Shown piece by piece: positions 1 to 13,642 of a stretch of DNA of 64,000 nucleotides. The number at the start of each line of letters is the position of its first letter. Position 1 is the first letter of the stretch. Made by a program: the position numbers and the translations under genes. Origin of the DNA: Luzula sylvatica (taxonomy: Eukaryota > Streptophyta > Magnoliopsida > Poales > Juncaceae); the NCBI GenBank assembly GCA_946800325.1, contig OX326956.1:22480356-22544355 (forward strand), in the 5' to 3' direction. Below the pieces are notes generated by a model. That model saw only the letters and a program-made list of their open reading frames with translations, made no database searches and was not told the DNA's origin.

Positions 1-2273
1 TTTAAAATATAATAATTGAATTTTTTTTATGGTGTTAGACTTCTGTTTTAGCATTTTTAAGAATTTTTTCAAAAAATTGAAACTTGTGTGTGCTGGTCTT
101 CAATTACAGTGTATTTTGAGTACGACATGAAAATTGAGTGTTCTTCTTGTGTAACACTTCAATTTTAACATTTTTTGAAAAAATGTCATAATTGAATTTT
201 TTGTAGGTGTTAGACTTCTGTGTTTGCATTTTTCAAAAAATTTGAAAAAAATTGAAATTTGTGTGTGTTAGTCTTCAATTACGGAGTATTATGAGTACGA
301 CATGAAAATTGAGTATTTTGGTTGTATGACATTTCAATTTTAACATTTTTAAAAATTATATAATAATTGAATTTTTTGAATGAGTTAGACTTCTGCTTTT
401 TCCTTTTTAATAATTTTTTGAAAAAATTGAAACTTGTGTGTGTTAGTCTTCAATTACAGAGTATTTTGAGTACGACATGAAAATTGAGTATTTTTCTTGT
501 ATAACACTTCAATTTTAACATTTTTTGAATAAATATCAAAATTGAATATTTTGAAGGGGTTAGTCTTCTGTTTTTGCATTTTTCAAAAATTTTGGAAAAA
601 ATTGAAATTTGTATATGTTGGTCTTCAATTACGGAGTATTTTGAGTACGACATGAAAATTGAGTACTTTTCTTGTATTACATTTTAATTTTAACATTTTT
701 TAAAAAATATAATAATTGAATTTTTCGAAGGTGTTAGACTTCAATTTTTGCATTTTTATGAATTTTTTGAAAAAAACGAAATTTGTGTGTGTTAGTCCTC
801 AATTAATGAGTATTTTAAGTACGACATGAAAATTGAGTATTTTTATTGTGTTACACTTCAATTTTAAGATTTTTAAAAAAAAATCATAGTTGAATTTTTT
901 GAAGGTGTTAGACTTCTGTTTTTGCATTTTTAAAAAATTTTGGAAAAAATTGAAATTTGTGTGTGTTAGTCTTCAATTACGGAGTATTGTGAGTACGACA
1001 TGAAATTTAGGTATTTTGATTGTATCACATTTCAATTTTAGCATTTAAAAAAAATATATAATAATTGAATTTTTTGAAGGTGTTAGACTACTGTTTTTGC
1101 ATTTTTAGGAATTTTTTGAAAAAATTGAAACTTGTGTGTGTCAGTATTCAATTACAGAGTATTTTGAGTACGACATGAAAATTTAGTATTTTCCTTGTGT
1201 AACACTTAAATTTTAATAATTTTTGAAAAATTATAATAATTGATTTTTTTGAAGGTGTTAGACTTCTGTTTTTTGCATTTTTCAGAAATTTTGCAAAAAA
1301 TTGAAATTTGTGTATGTTAGTCTTCAATTATGGATTATTTTGAGTACGACATGAAAATTGAGTATTTTGCTTGTATGACATTTTAAATTTAACATTTTTT
1401 TAAAATATATAATAATTGAATTTTTTGAAGGTGTTAGACTTCTTTTTTGCATTTTTGAGAATTTTTTGAAAAAATTAAAACTTGTGGGTGTTAGTCTTCA
1501 ATTACAGAGTATTTTGAGTACGACATGAAAATTGAGTGTTTTTCTTGTGTAACACTTCAATTTTAACATTTTTTTAAAAAATATCATAATTGAATTTTTT
1601 GAAGGTGTTAGACTTCTGTTTTTTGCATTTTTCAGAAAATTTGGAAAAAATTGAAATTTCTGTATGTTAGTCTTCAATTACAGAGTATTTTGAGTACGAC
1701 ACGAAAATTGAGTATTTTTCTTTTGTTGCACTTAAATTTCAACATTTTTTGAAAGAATATCGTGATTAAATTTTTCGAAGATGTTGTACTTCAATTTTTG
1801 CATTTTTAAGCATTTTTTGAAAAAAATGAAATTTGTGTGTGTTAGTCCTCAATTACGGAGTATTTTGAGTACGACATGAAAATTGAGTATTTTTCTTGTA
1901 TTACATTTTAATTTTAACATTTTTTATAAAATATAATAATTGAATTTTTCGAAGGTGTTACACTTCAATTTTTGCATTTTTAAAAAAATTTTGAAAAAAA
2001 TGAAATTTGTGTGTGTTAGTCCTCAATTACGGAATATTTTGAGTACGACATGAAAATTGAGTATTTTTATTGTGTTACACTTCAATTTTGACATTTTTTT
2101 TAAAAATATCATAATTGACTTTTTTGGAGGTGTTGGACTTCTGTTTTTGCATTTTTCAAAAAATTTGGAAAAAATTGAAATTTATGTATGTTAGTCTTCA
2201 ATCACGGAGTATTCTGAGTACGGCATGAAAATTGATTATTTTGCTTGTATTGCATTTCAATTTTAACATTTTT
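1..2273 (+). repeat. S1 HOR copy 1 (13 monomers)
   Basis: This is a complete 13-monomer unit with anchors from 121 to 2219. The class order, judged from part A ahead of each anchor, is beta-alpha-beta-alpha-gamma-alpha-beta-alpha-beta-alpha-gamma-gamma-alpha. It shares the variant GAATGAGTTAG near 388 only with copy 2. A private change is ATTAATGAG near 803. Confidence 0.93.
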
Positions 2274-4546
2274 TTTAAAATATAATAATTGAATTTTTTT
2301 TATGGTGTTAGACTTCTGTTTTAGCATTTTTAAGAATTTTTTCATAAAATTGAAACTTGTGTGTGCTGGTCTTCAATTACAGTGTATTTTGAGTACGACA
2401 TGAAAATTGAGTGTTCTTCTTGTGTAACACTTCAATTTTAACATTTTTTGAAAAAATGTCATAATTGAATTTTTTGTAGGTGTTAGACTTCTGTGTTTGC
2501 ATTTTTCAAAAAATTTGAAAAAAATTGAAATTTGTGTGTGTTAGTCTTCAATTACGGAGTATTATGAGTACGACATGAAAATTGAGTATTTTGGTTGTAT
2601 GACATTTCAATTTTAACATTTTTAAAAATTATATAATAATTGAATTTTTTGAATGAGTTAGACTTCTGCTTTTTCCTTTTTAATAATTTTTTGAAAAAAT
2701 TGAAACTTGTGTGTGTTAGTCTTCAATTACAGAGTATTTTGAGTACGACATGAAAATTGAGTATTTTTCTTGTATAACACTTCAATTTTAACATTTTTTG
2801 AAAAAATATCAAAATTGAATTTTTTGAAGGGGTTAGTCTTCTGTTTTTGCATTTTTCAAAAATTTTGGAAAAAATTGAAATTTGTATATGTTGGTCTTCA
2901 ATTACGGAGTATTTTGAGTACGACATGAAAATTGAGTACTTTTCTTGTATTACATTTTAATTTTAACATTTTTTAAAAAATATAATAATTGAATTTTTCG
3001 AAGGTGTTAGACTTCAATTTTTGCATTTTTATGAATTTTTTCAAAAAAACGAAATTTGTGTGTGTTAGTCCTCAATTAAGGAGTATTTTAAGTACGACAT
3101 GAAAATTGAGTATTTTTATTGTGTTACACTTCAATTTTAAGATTTTTTAAAAAAAATCATAGTTGAATTTTTTGAAGGTGTTAGACTTCTGTTTTTGCAT
3201 TTTTAAAAAATTTTGGAAAAAATTGAAATTTGTGTGTGTTAGTCTTCAATTACGGAGTATTGTGAGTACGACATGAAATTTAGGTATTTTGATTGTATCA
3301 CATTTCAATTTTAGCATTTAAAAAAAATATATAATAATTGAATTTTTTGAAGGTGTTAGACTACTGTTTTTGCATTTTTAGGAATTTTTTGAAAAAATTG
3401 AAACTTGTGTGTGTCAGTATTCAATTACATAGTATTTTGAGTACGACATGAAAATTTAGTATTTTCCTTGTGTAACACTTAAATTTTAATAATTTTTGAA
3501 AAATTATAATAATTGATTTTTTTGAAGGTGTTAGACTTCTGTTTTTTGCATTTTTCAGAAATTTTGGAAAAAATTGAAATTTGTGTATGTTAGTCTTCAA
3601 TTATGGATTATTTTGAGTACGACATGAAAATTGAGTATTTTGCTTGTATGACATTTTAATTTTAACATTTTTTTAAAATATATAATAATTGAATTTTTTG
3701 AAGGTGTTAGACTTCTTTTTTGCATTTTTGAGAATTTTTTGAAAAAATTAAAACTTGTGGGTGTTAGTCTTCAATTACAGAGTATTTTGAGTACGACATG
3801 AAAATTGAGTGTTTTTCTTGTGTAACACTTCAATTTTAACATTTTTTAAAAAAATATCATAATTGAATTTTTTGAAGGTGTTAGACTTCTGTTTTTTGCA
3901 TTTTTCAGAAAATTTGGAAAAAATTGAAATTTGTGTATGTTAGTCTTCAATTACAGAGTATTTTGAGTACGACATGAAAATTGAGTATTTTTCTTTTGTT
4001 GCACTTAAATTTCAACATTTTTTGAAAGAATATCGTGATTAAATTTTTCGAAGATGTTGTACTTCAATTTTTGCATTTTTAAGCATTTTTTGAAAAAAAT
4101 GAAATTTGTGTGTGTTAGTCCTCAATTACGGAGTATTTTGAGTACGACATGAAAATTGAGTATTTTTCTAGTATTACATTTTAATTTTAAGATTTTTTAT
4201 AAAATATAATAATTGAATTTTTCGAAGGTGTTACACTTCAATTTTTGCATTTTTAAAAAAAATTTGAAAAAAATGAAATTTGTGTGTGTTAGTCCTCAAT
4301 TACGGAATATTTTGAGTACGACATGAAAATTGAGTATTTTTATTGTGTTACACTTCAATTTTGACATTTTTTTTAAAAATATCATAATTGACTTTCTTGA
4401 AGGTGTTGGACTTCTGTTTTTGCATTTTTCAAAAAATTTGGAAAAAATTGAAATTTATGTATGTTAGTCTTCAATCACGGAGTATTCTGAGTACGGCATG
4501 AAAATTGATTATTTTACTTGTATTGCATTTCAATTTTAACATTTTT
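2274..4546 (+). repeat. S1 HOR copy 2 (13 monomers)
   Basis: This is a complete unit. It shares GAATGAGTTAG (near 2661) with copy 1. It introduces the m11 variant TTTTCTAGTATTAC near 4166, which is also found in copies 3 and 4. It is therefore a bridge between two local variant groups. Confidence 0.93.
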
Positions 4547-6819
4547 TTTAAAATATAATAATTGAATTTTTTTTTATGGTGTTAGACTTCTGTTTTACCA
4601 TTTTTAAGAATTTTTTGAAAAAATTGAAACTTGTGTGTGCTGGTCTTCAATTACAGTGTATTTTGAGTACGACATGAAAATTGAGTGTTCTTCTTGTGTA
4701 ACACTTCAATTTTAACATTTTTTGAAAAAATGTCATAATTGAATTTTTTGTAGGTGTTAGACTTCTGTGTTTGCATTTTTCAAAAAATTTGAAAAAAATT
4801 GAAATTTGTGTGTGTTAGTCTTCAATTACGGAGTATTATGAGTACGACATGAAAATTGAGTATTTTGGTTGTATGACATTTCAATTTTAACATTTTTAAA
4901 AATTATATAATAATTGAATTTTTTGAATGTGTTAGACTTCTGCTTTTTCCTTTTTAATAATTTTTTGAAAAAATTGAAACTTGTGTGTGTTAGTCTTCAA
5001 TTACAGAGTATTTTGAGTACGACATGAAAATTGAGTATTTTTCTTGTATAACACTTCAATTTTAACATTTTTTGAAAAAATATCAAAATTGAATTTTTTG
5101 AAGGGGTTAGTCTTCTGTTTTTGCATTTTTCAAAAATTTTGGAAAAAATTGAAATTTTTATATGTTGGTCTTCAATTACGGAGTATTTTGAGTACGACAT
5201 GAAAATTGAGTACTTTTCTTGTATTACATTTTAATTTTAACATTTTTTAAAAAATATAATAATTGAATTTTTCGAAGGTGTTAGACTTCAATTTTTGCAT
5301 TTTTAAGAATTTTTTGAAAAAAATGAAATTTGTGTGTGTTAGTCCTCAATTACGGAGTATTTTAAGTACGACATGAAAATTGAGTATTTCTATTGTGTTA
5401 CACTTCAATTTTAAGATTTTTTAAAAAAAATCATAGTTGAATTTTTTGAAGGTGTTAGACTTCTGTTTTTGCATTTTTAAAAAATTTTGGGAAAAATTGA
5501 AATTTGTGTGTGTTAGTCTTCAATTACGGAGTATTGTGAGTACGACATGAAATTTAGGTATTTTGATTGTATCACATTTCAATTTTAACATTTAAAAAAA
5601 ATATATAATAATTGAATTTTTTGAAGGTGTTAGACTACTGTTTTTGCATTTTTAGGAATTTTTTGAAAAAATTGAAACTTGTGTGTGTCAGTATTCAATT
5701 ACAGAGTATTTTGAGTACGACATGAAAATTTAGTATTTTCCTTGTGTAACACTTAAATTTTAATAATTTTTGAAAAATTATAATAATTGATTTTTTTGAA
5801 GGTGTTAGACTTCTGTTTTTTGCATTTTTCAGAAATTTTGGAAAAAATTGAAATTTGTGTATGTTAGTCTTCAATTATGGATTATTTTGAGTACGACATG
5901 AAAATTGAGTATTTTGCTTGTATGACATTTTAATTTTAACATTTTTTTAAAATATATAATAATTGAATTTTTTGAAGGTGTTAGACTTCTTTTTTGCATT
6001 TTTGAGAATTTTTTGAAAAAATTGAAACTTGTGGGTGTTAGTCTTCAATTACAGAGTATTTTGAGTACGACATGAAAATTAAGTGTTTTTCTTGTGTAAC
6101 ACTTCAATTTTAACATTTTTTAAAAAATATCATAATTGAATTTTTTGAAGGTGTTAGACTTCTGTTTTTTGCATTTTTCAGAAAATTTGGAAAAAATTGA
6201 AATTTGTGTATGTTAGTCTTCAATTACAGAGTATTTTGAGTACGACACGAAAATTGAGTATTTTTCTTTTGTTGCACTTAAATTTCAATATTTTTTGAAA
6301 GAATATCGTGATTAAATTTTTCGAAGATGTTGTACTTCAATTTTTGCATTTTTAAGCATTTTTTGAAAAAAATGAAATTTGTGTGCGTTAGTCCTCAATT
6401 ACGGAGTATTTTGAGTACGACATGAAAATTGAGTATTTTTCTAGTATTACATTTTAATTTTAACATTTTTTATAAAATATAATAATTGAATTTTTCGAAG
6501 GTGTTACACTTCAATTTTTGCATTTTTAAAAAAAATTTGAAAAAAATGAAATTTGTGTGTGTTAGTCCTCAATTACGGAATACTTTGAGTACGACATGAA
6601 AATTGAGTATTTTTATTGTGTTACACTTCAATTTTGACATTTTTTTTAAAAATATCATAATTGACTTTTTTGAAGGTGTTGGACTTCTGTTTTTGCATTT
6701 TTCAAAAAATTTGGAAAAAATTGAAATTTATGTATGTTAGTCTTCAATCACGGAGTATTCTGAGTACGGCATGAAAATTGATTATTTTGCTTGTATTGGA
6801 TTTCAATTTTAACATTTTT
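4547..6819 (+). repeat. S1 HOR copy 3 (13 monomers)
   Basis: This is a complete unit. The m2/m3 variant is GAATGTGTTAG, as in all later copies. The m5 variant GTATTTCTATTGTG (near 5385) is shared in part with copy 4. The m11 CTAGTATTAC variant is kept. Confidence 0.93.
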
Positions 6820-9094
6820 TTTAAAATATAATAATTGAATTTTTTTTTTATGGTGTTAGACTTCTGTTTTAGCATTTTTAAGAATTTTTTGAAAAAATTG
6901 AAACTTGTGTGTGATGGTCTTCAATTACAGTGTATTTTGAGTACGACATGAAAATTGAGTGTTTTTCTTGTGTAACACTTCAATTTTAACATTTTTTGAA
7001 AAAATGTCATAATTGAATTTTTTGTAGGTGTTAGACTTCTGTGTTTGCATTTTTCAAAAAATTTGAAAAAAATTGAAATTTGTGTGTGTTAGTCTTCAAT
7101 TACGGAGTATTATGAGTACGACATGAAAATTGAGTATTTTGGTTGTATGACATTTCAATTTTAACATTTTTAAAAATTATATAATAATTGAATTTTTTGA
7201 ATGTGTTAGACTTCTGCTTTTTCCTTTTTAATAATTTTTTGAAAAAATTGAAACTTGTGTGTGTTAGTCTTCAATTACAGAGTATTTTGAGTACGACATG
7301 AAAATTGAGTATTTTTCTTGTATAACACTTCAATTTTAACATTTTTTGAAAAAATATCAAAATTGAATTTTTTGAAGGGGTTAGTCTTCTGTTTTTGCAT
7401 TTTTCAAAAATTTTGGAAAAAATTGAAATTTGTATATGTTGGTCTTCAATTACGGAGTATTTTGAGTACGACATGAAAATTGAGTACTTTTCTTGTATTA
7501 CATTTTAATTTTAACATTTTTTAAAAAATATAATTATTGAATTTTTCGAAGGTGTTAGACTTCAGTTTTTGCATTTTTGAGAATTTTTTGAAAAAATTGA
7601 AACTTGTGGGTGTTAGTCTTCAATTACAGAGTATTTTGAGTACGACATGAAAATTAAGTGTTTCTATTGTGTTACACTTCAATTTTAAGATTTTTTAAAA
7701 AAAATCACAGTTGAATTTTTTGAAGGTGTTAGACTTCTGTTTTTGCATTTTTAAAAAATTTTGGGAAAAATTGAAATTTGTGTGTGTTAGTCTTCAATTA
7801 CGGAGTATTGTGAGTACGACATGAAATTTAGGTATTTTGATTGTATCACATTTCAATTTTAACATTTAAAACAAATATATAATAATTGAATTTTTTGAAG
7901 GTGTTAGACTACTGTTTTTGCATTTTTAGGAATTTTTTGAAAAAATTGAAACTTGTGTGTGTCAGTATTCAATTACAGAGTATTTTGAGTACGACATGAA
8001 AATTTAGTATTTTCCTTGTGTAACACTTAAATTTTAATAATTTTTGAAAAATTATAATAATTGATTTTTTTGAAGGTGTTAGACTTCTGTTTTTTGCATT
8101 TTTCAGAAATTTTGGAAAAAATTGAAATTTGTGTATGTTAGTCTTCAATTATGGATTATTTTGAGTACGACATGAAAATTGAGTATTTTGCTTGTATGAC
8201 ATTTTAATTTTAACATTTTTTTAAAATATATAATAATTGAATTTTTTGAAGGTGTTAGACTTCTTTTTTGCATTTTTGAGAATTTTTTGAAAAAATTGAA
8301 ACTTGTGGGTGTTAGTCTTCAATTACAGAGTATTTTGAGTACGACATGAAAATTAAGTGTTTTTCTTGTGTAACACTTCAATTTTAACATTTTTTAAAAA
8401 ATATCATAATTGAATTTTTTGAAGGTGTTAGACTTCTGTTTTTTTGCATTTTTCAGAAAATTTGGAAAAAATTGAAATTTGTGTATGTTAGTCTTCAATT
8501 ACAGAGTATTTTGAGTACGACACGAAAATTGAGTATTTTTCTTTTGTTGCACTTAAATTTCAATATTTTTTGAAAGAATATCGTGATTAAATTTTTCGAA
8601 GATGTTGTACTTCAATTTTTGCATTTTTAAGCATTTTTTGAAAAAAAGGAAATTTGTGTGTGTTAGTCCTCAATTACGGAGTATTTTGAGTACGACATGA
8701 AAATTGAGTATTTTTCTAGTATTACATTTTAATTTTAACATTTTTTATAAAATATAATAATTGAATTTTTCGAAGGTGTTACACTTCAATTTTTGCATTT
8801 TTAAAAAAAATTTGAAAAAAATGAAATTTGTGTGTGTTAGTCCTCAATTACTTAATACTTTGAGTACGACATGAAAATTGAGTATTTTTATTGTGTTACA
8901 CTTCAATTTTGACATTTTTTTTAAAAATATCATAATTGACTTTTTTGAAGGTGTTGGACTTCTGTTTTTGCATTTTTCAAAAAATTTGGAAAAAATTGAA
9001 ATTTATGTATGTTAGTCTTCAATCACGGAGTATTCTGAGTACGCCATGAAAATTGATTATTTTGCTTGTATTGGATTTCAATTTTAACATTTTT
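6820..9094 (+). repeat. S1 HOR copy 4 (13 monomers, with a converted patch)
   Basis: This is a complete unit. It shares GTGTGATGGTCTTC (near 6906) and TATTGGATTTC with copy 5, so these two are sisters. About 100 bp of the m4/m5 region (7567-7665) carry m8/m9-type sequence. One extra T lies near 8440. Confidence 0.93.
7567..7665 (+). repeat. Probable gene-conversion tract, m8/m9 type inside m4/m5
   Basis: In other copies this position reads GAAAAAAATGAAATTTGTG then GTTAGTCCTC and TTTTAAGTACGAC. Here it reads GCATTTTTGAGAATTTTTTG, then GAAACTTGTGGGTG, GTTAGTCTTC and GAAAATTAAGTGTTT. These are the private marks of m8/m9 at about 8263-8365 in the same copy. The sequence returns to m5 type at TCTATTGTGTTACAC. 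Monomer number and phase are unchanged, which favours conversion over crossing-over. The edges are set by the nearest distinguishing bases. Confidence 0.8.
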
Positions 9095-9839
9095 TTTAAA
9101 ATATAATAATTGAATTTTTTTTTTATGGTGTTAGACTTCTGTTTTAGCATTTTTAAGAATTTTTTGAAAAAATTGAAACTTGTGTGTGATGGTCTTCAAT
9201 TACAGTGTATTTTGAGTACGACATGAAAATTGTGTGTTTTTCTTGTGTAACACTTCAATTTTAACATTTTTTGAAAAAATGTCATAATTGAATTTTTTGT
9301 AGGTGTTAGACTTCTGTGTTTGCATTTTTCAAAAAATTTGAAAAAAATTGATATTTGTGTGTGTTAGTCTTCAATTACGGAGTATTATGAGTACGACATG
9401 AAAATTGAGTATTTTGGTTGTATGACATTTCAATTTTAACATTTTTAAAAATTATATAATAATTGAATTTTTTGAATGTGTTAGACTTCTGCTTTTTCCT
9501 TTTTAATAATTTTTTGAAAAAATTGAAACTTGTGTGTGTTAGTCTTCAATTACAGAGTATTTTGAGTACGACATGAAAATTGAGTATTTTTCTTGTATAA
9601 CACTTCAATTTTAACATTTTTTTAAAAAATATCAAAATTGAATTTTTTGAAGGGGTTAGTCTTCTGTTTTTGCATTTTTCAAAAATTTTGGAAAAAATTG
9701 AAATTTGTATATGTTGGTCTTCAATTACGGAGTATTTTGAGTACGACATGAAAATTGAGTACTTTTCTTGTATTACATTTTAATTTTAACATTTTTTAAA
9801 AAATATAATTATTGAATTTTTCGAAGGTGTTAGACTTCA

Positions 9840-10095
9840 ATTTTTGCATTTTTGAGAATTTTTTGAAAAAATTGAAACTTGTGGGTGTTAGTCTTCAATT
9901 ACAGAGTATTTTGAGTACGACATGAAAATTAAGTGTTTTTCTTGTGTAACACTTCAATTTTAACATTTTTTTAAAAAATATCATAATTGAATTTTTTGAA
10001 GGTGTTAGACTTCTGTTTTTTGCATTTTTCAGAAAATTTGGAAAAAATTGAAATTTGTGTATGTTAGTCTTCAATTATGGATTATTTTGAGTACG
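9840..10095 (+). repeat. Hybrid monomer joints (m4/m9 and m9/m7) in HOR copy 5
   Basis: The sequence enters m8/m9 type at GCATTTTTGAGAATTTTTTG, the same left edge as the patch in copy 4. It continues as m9 (AAGTGTTTTTCTTGTG, CAGAAAATTTGG), then switches to the m7 end at TCAATTATGGATTATTTTG before m8. Two exchanges are needed to explain this order. Confidence 0.8.
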
Positions 10096-10790
10096 ACATG
10101 AAAATTGAGTATTTTGCTTGTATGACATTTTAATTTTAACATTTTTTTAAAATATATAATAATTGAATTTTTTGAAGGTGTTAGACTTCTTTTTTGCATT
10201 TTTGAGAATTTTTTGAAAAAATTGAAACTTGTGGGTGTTAGTCTTCAATTACAGAGTATTTTGAGTACGACATGAAAATTAAGTGTTTTTCTTGTGTAAC
10301 ACTTCAATTTTAACATTTTTTTAAAAAATATCATAATTGAATTTTTTGAAGGTGTTAGACTTCTGTTTTTTGCATTTTTCAGAAAATTTGGAAAAAATTG
10401 AAATTTGTGTATGTTAGTCTTCAATTACAGAGTATTTTGAGTACGACACGAAAATTGAGTATTTTTCTTTTGTTGCACTTAAATTTCAACATTTTTTGAA
10501 AGAATATCGTGATTAAATTTTTCGAAGATGTTTTACTTCAATTTTTGCATTTTTAAGCATTTTTTGAAAAAAATGAAATTTGTGTGTGTTAGTCCTCAAT
10601 TACGGAGTATTTTGAGTACGACATGAAAATTGAGTATTTTTCTTGTATTACATTTTAATTTTAACATTTTTTATAAAATATAATAATTGAATTTTTCGAA
10701 GGTGTTACACTTCAATTTTTGTATTTTTAAAAAAATTTTGAAAAAAATGAAATTTGTGTGTGTTAGTCCTCAATTACGGAATATTTTGAG

Positions 10791-10964
10791 TACGACATGA
10801 AAATTGAGTATTTTTCTAGTATTATATTTTAATTTTAACATTTTTTATAAAATATAATAATTGAATTTTTCGAAGGTGTTACACTTCAATTTTTGAATTT
10901 TTAAAAAAAATTTGAAAAAAATGAAATTTGTGTGTGTTAGTCCTCAATTACGGAATATTTTGAG
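10791..10964 (+). repeat. Extra monomer m11' in HOR copy 5
   Basis: This gamma-class monomer, carrying CTAGTATTATATTTT and CAATTTTTGAATTTTT, is inserted between m11 and m12. It resembles the m11 of copies 2-4 (CTAGTATTAC) more than the m11 next to it, as if two HOR variants had been joined within m11. Confidence 0.85.
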
Positions 10965-11194
10965 TACGACATGAAAATTGAGTATTTTTATTGTGTTACA
11001 CTTCAATTTTGACATTTTTTTTAAAAATATCATAATTGACTTTTTTGAAGGTGTTGGACTTCTGTTTTTGCATTTTTCAAAAAATTTGGAAAAAATTGAA
11101 ATTTATGTATGTTAGTCTTCAATCACGGAGTATTCTGAGTACGGCATGAAAATTGATTATTTTGCTTGTATTGCATTTCAATTTTAACATTTTT

Positions 11195-13642
11195 TTTAAA
11201 ATATAATAATTGAATTTTTTTTATGGTGTTAGACTTCTGTTTTAGAATTTTTAAGAATTTTTTGAAAAAAATTGAAACTTGTGTGTGCTGGTCTTCAATT
11301 ACAGTGTATTTTGAGTACGACATGAAAATTGAGTGTTCTTCTTGTGTAACACTTCAATTTTAACATTTTTTGAAAAAATGTCATAATTGAATTTTTTGTA
11401 GGTGTTAGACTTCTGTGTTTGCATTTTTCAAAAAATTTGAAAAAAATTGAAATTTGTGTGTGTTAGTCTTCAATTACGGAGTATTATGAGTACGACATGA
11501 AAATTGAGTATTTTGGTTGTATGACATTTCAATTTTAACATTTTTAAAAATTATATAATAATTGAATTTTTTGAATGTGTTAGACTTCTGCTTTTTCCTT
11601 TTTAATAATTTTTTGAAAAAATTGAAACTTGTGTGTGTTAGTCTTCAATTACAGAGTATTTTGAGTACGACATGAAAATTGAGTATTTTTCTTGTATAAC
11701 ACTTCAATTTTCACATTTTTTGAAAAAATATCAAAATTGAATTTTTTGAAGGGGTTAGTCTTCTGTTTTTGCATTTTTCAAAAATTTTGGAAAAAATTGA
11801 AATTTGTATATGTTGGTCTTCAATTACGGAGTATTTTGAGTACAACATGAAAATTGAGTACTTTTCTTGTATTACATTTTAATTTTAACATTTTTTAAAA
11901 AATATAATAATTGAATTTTTCGAAGGTGTTAGACTTCAATTTTTGCATTTTTAAGAATTTTTTGAAAAAAATGAAATTTGTGTGTGTTAGTCCTCAATTA
12001 CGGAGTATTTTAAGTACGACATGAAAATTGAGTATTTTTATTGTGTTACACTTCAATTTTAAGATTTTTTAAAAAAAATCATAGTGGAATTTTTTGAAGG
12101 TGTTAGACTTCTGTTTTTGCATTTTTAAAAAATTTTGGGAAAAATTGAAATTTGTGTGTGTTAGTCTTCAATTACGGAGTATTGTGAGTACGACATGAAA
12201 TTTAGGTATTTTGATTGTATCACATTTCAATTTTAACATTTAAAAAAAATATATAATAATTGAATTTTTTGAAGGTGTTAGACTACTGTTTTTGCATATT
12301 TAGGAATTTTTTGAAAAAATTGAAACTTGTGTGTGTCAGTATTCAATTACAGAGTATTTTGAGTACGACATGAAAATTTAGTATTTTCCTTGTGTAACAC
12401 TTAAATTTTAATAATTTTTGAAAAATTATAATAATTGATTTTTTTGAAGGTGTTAGACTTCTGTTTTTTGCATTTTTCAGAAATTTTGGAAAAAATTGAA
12501 ACTTGTGTATGTTAGTCTTCAATTATGGATTATTTTGAGTACGACATGAAAATTGAGTATTTTGCTTGTATGACATTTTAATTTTAACATTTTTTTAAAA
12601 TATATAATAATTGAATTTTTTGAATGTGTTAGACTTCTTTTTTGCATTTTTGAGAATTTTTTGAAAAAATTGAAACTTGTGGGTGTTAGTCTTCAATTAC
12701 AGAGTATTTTGAGTACGACATGAAAATTAAGTGTTTTTCTTGTGTAACACTTCAATTTTAACATTTTTTTAAAAAATATCATAATTGAATTTTTTGAAGG
12801 TGTTAGACTTCTGTTTTTTGCATTTTTCAGAAAATTTGGAAAAAATTGAAATTTGTGTATGTTAGTCTTCAATTACAGAGTATTTTGAGTACGACACGAA
12901 AATTGAGTATTTTTCTTTTGTTGCACTTAAATTTCAACATTTTTTGAAAGAATATCGTGATTAAATTTTTCGAAGATGTTGTACTTCAATTTTTGCATTT
13001 TTAAGCATTTTTTGAAAAAAATGAAATTTGTGTGTGTTAGTCCTCAATTACGGAGTATTTTGAGTACGACATGAAAATTGAGTATTTTTCTTGTATTACA
13101 TTTTAATTTTAACATTTTTTATAAAATATAATAATTGAATTTTTCGAAGGTGTTACACTTCAATTTTTGTATTTTTAAAAAAATTTTGAAAAAAATGAAA
13201 TTTGTGTGTGTTAGTCCTCAATTACGGAATATTTTGAGTACGACATGAAAATTGAGTATTTTTCTAGTATTATATTTTAATTTTAACATTTTTTATAAAA
13301 TATAATAATTGAATTTTTCGAAGGTGTTACACTTCAATTTTTGAATTTTTAAAAAAAATTTGAAAAAAATGAAATTTGTGTGTGTTAGTCCTCAATTACG
13401 GAATATTTTGAGCACGACATGAAAATTGAGTATTTTTATTGTGTTACACTTCAATTTTGACATTTTTTTTAAAAATATCATAATTGACTTTTTTGAAGGT
13501 GTTGGACTTCTGTTTTTGCATTTTTCAAAAAATTTGGAAAAAATTGAAATTTATGTATGTTAGTCTACAATCACGGAGTATTCTGAGTACGGCATGAAAA
13601 TTGATTATTTTGCTTGTATTGCATTTCAATTTTAACATTTTT
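11195..13642 (+). repeat. S1 HOR copy 6, 14-monomer variant
   Basis: The unit is 2,448 bp, roughly 175 bp long. All thirteen normal monomers are present, and the extra m11' seen in copy 5 returns at 13239-13412. Copies 5 and 6 together span exactly two normal periods. Private changes include TTCACATTTTTTG (near 11709), which ends the open frame seen in other copies, and TACAACATG near 11842. Confidence 0.88.
13239..13412 (+). repeat. Extra monomer m11' in HOR copy 6
   Basis: It is nearly identical to the extra monomer at 10791-10964, with the same CTAGTATTATATTTT and TTTTTGAATTTTT marks. It therefore spread by duplication of the whole unit and did not arise twice. Confidence 0.85.

Larger units (their letters stand above)
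9095..11194 (+). repeat. S1 HOR copy 5, 12-monomer variant
   Basis: The unit is about 2,100 bp, roughly 175 bp short. The monomer order by eye is m1, m2, m3, m4/9 hybrid, m9/7 hybrid, m8, m9, m10, m11, m11', m12, m13. Monomers m5 to m7 are lost and one m9-derived monomer takes their place. An extra m11-like monomer (10791-10964) is gained. The joints fall inside homologous parts, so phase is preserved throughout. Confidence 0.85.

Noticed and set aside
450..653. A 67-codon minus-strand open frame that recurs every ~2,274 bp (2723, 4997, 7271, 9546, 14093, 16365, 18639) with near-identical translation.
   Set aside because: It is a by-product of the HOR: the frame runs straight through satellite parts, its Lys/Asn/Phe/Ile content mirrors AT runs, and it repeats simply because the DNA does. 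There is no sign of selection for protein, and single changes end it in copy 6.
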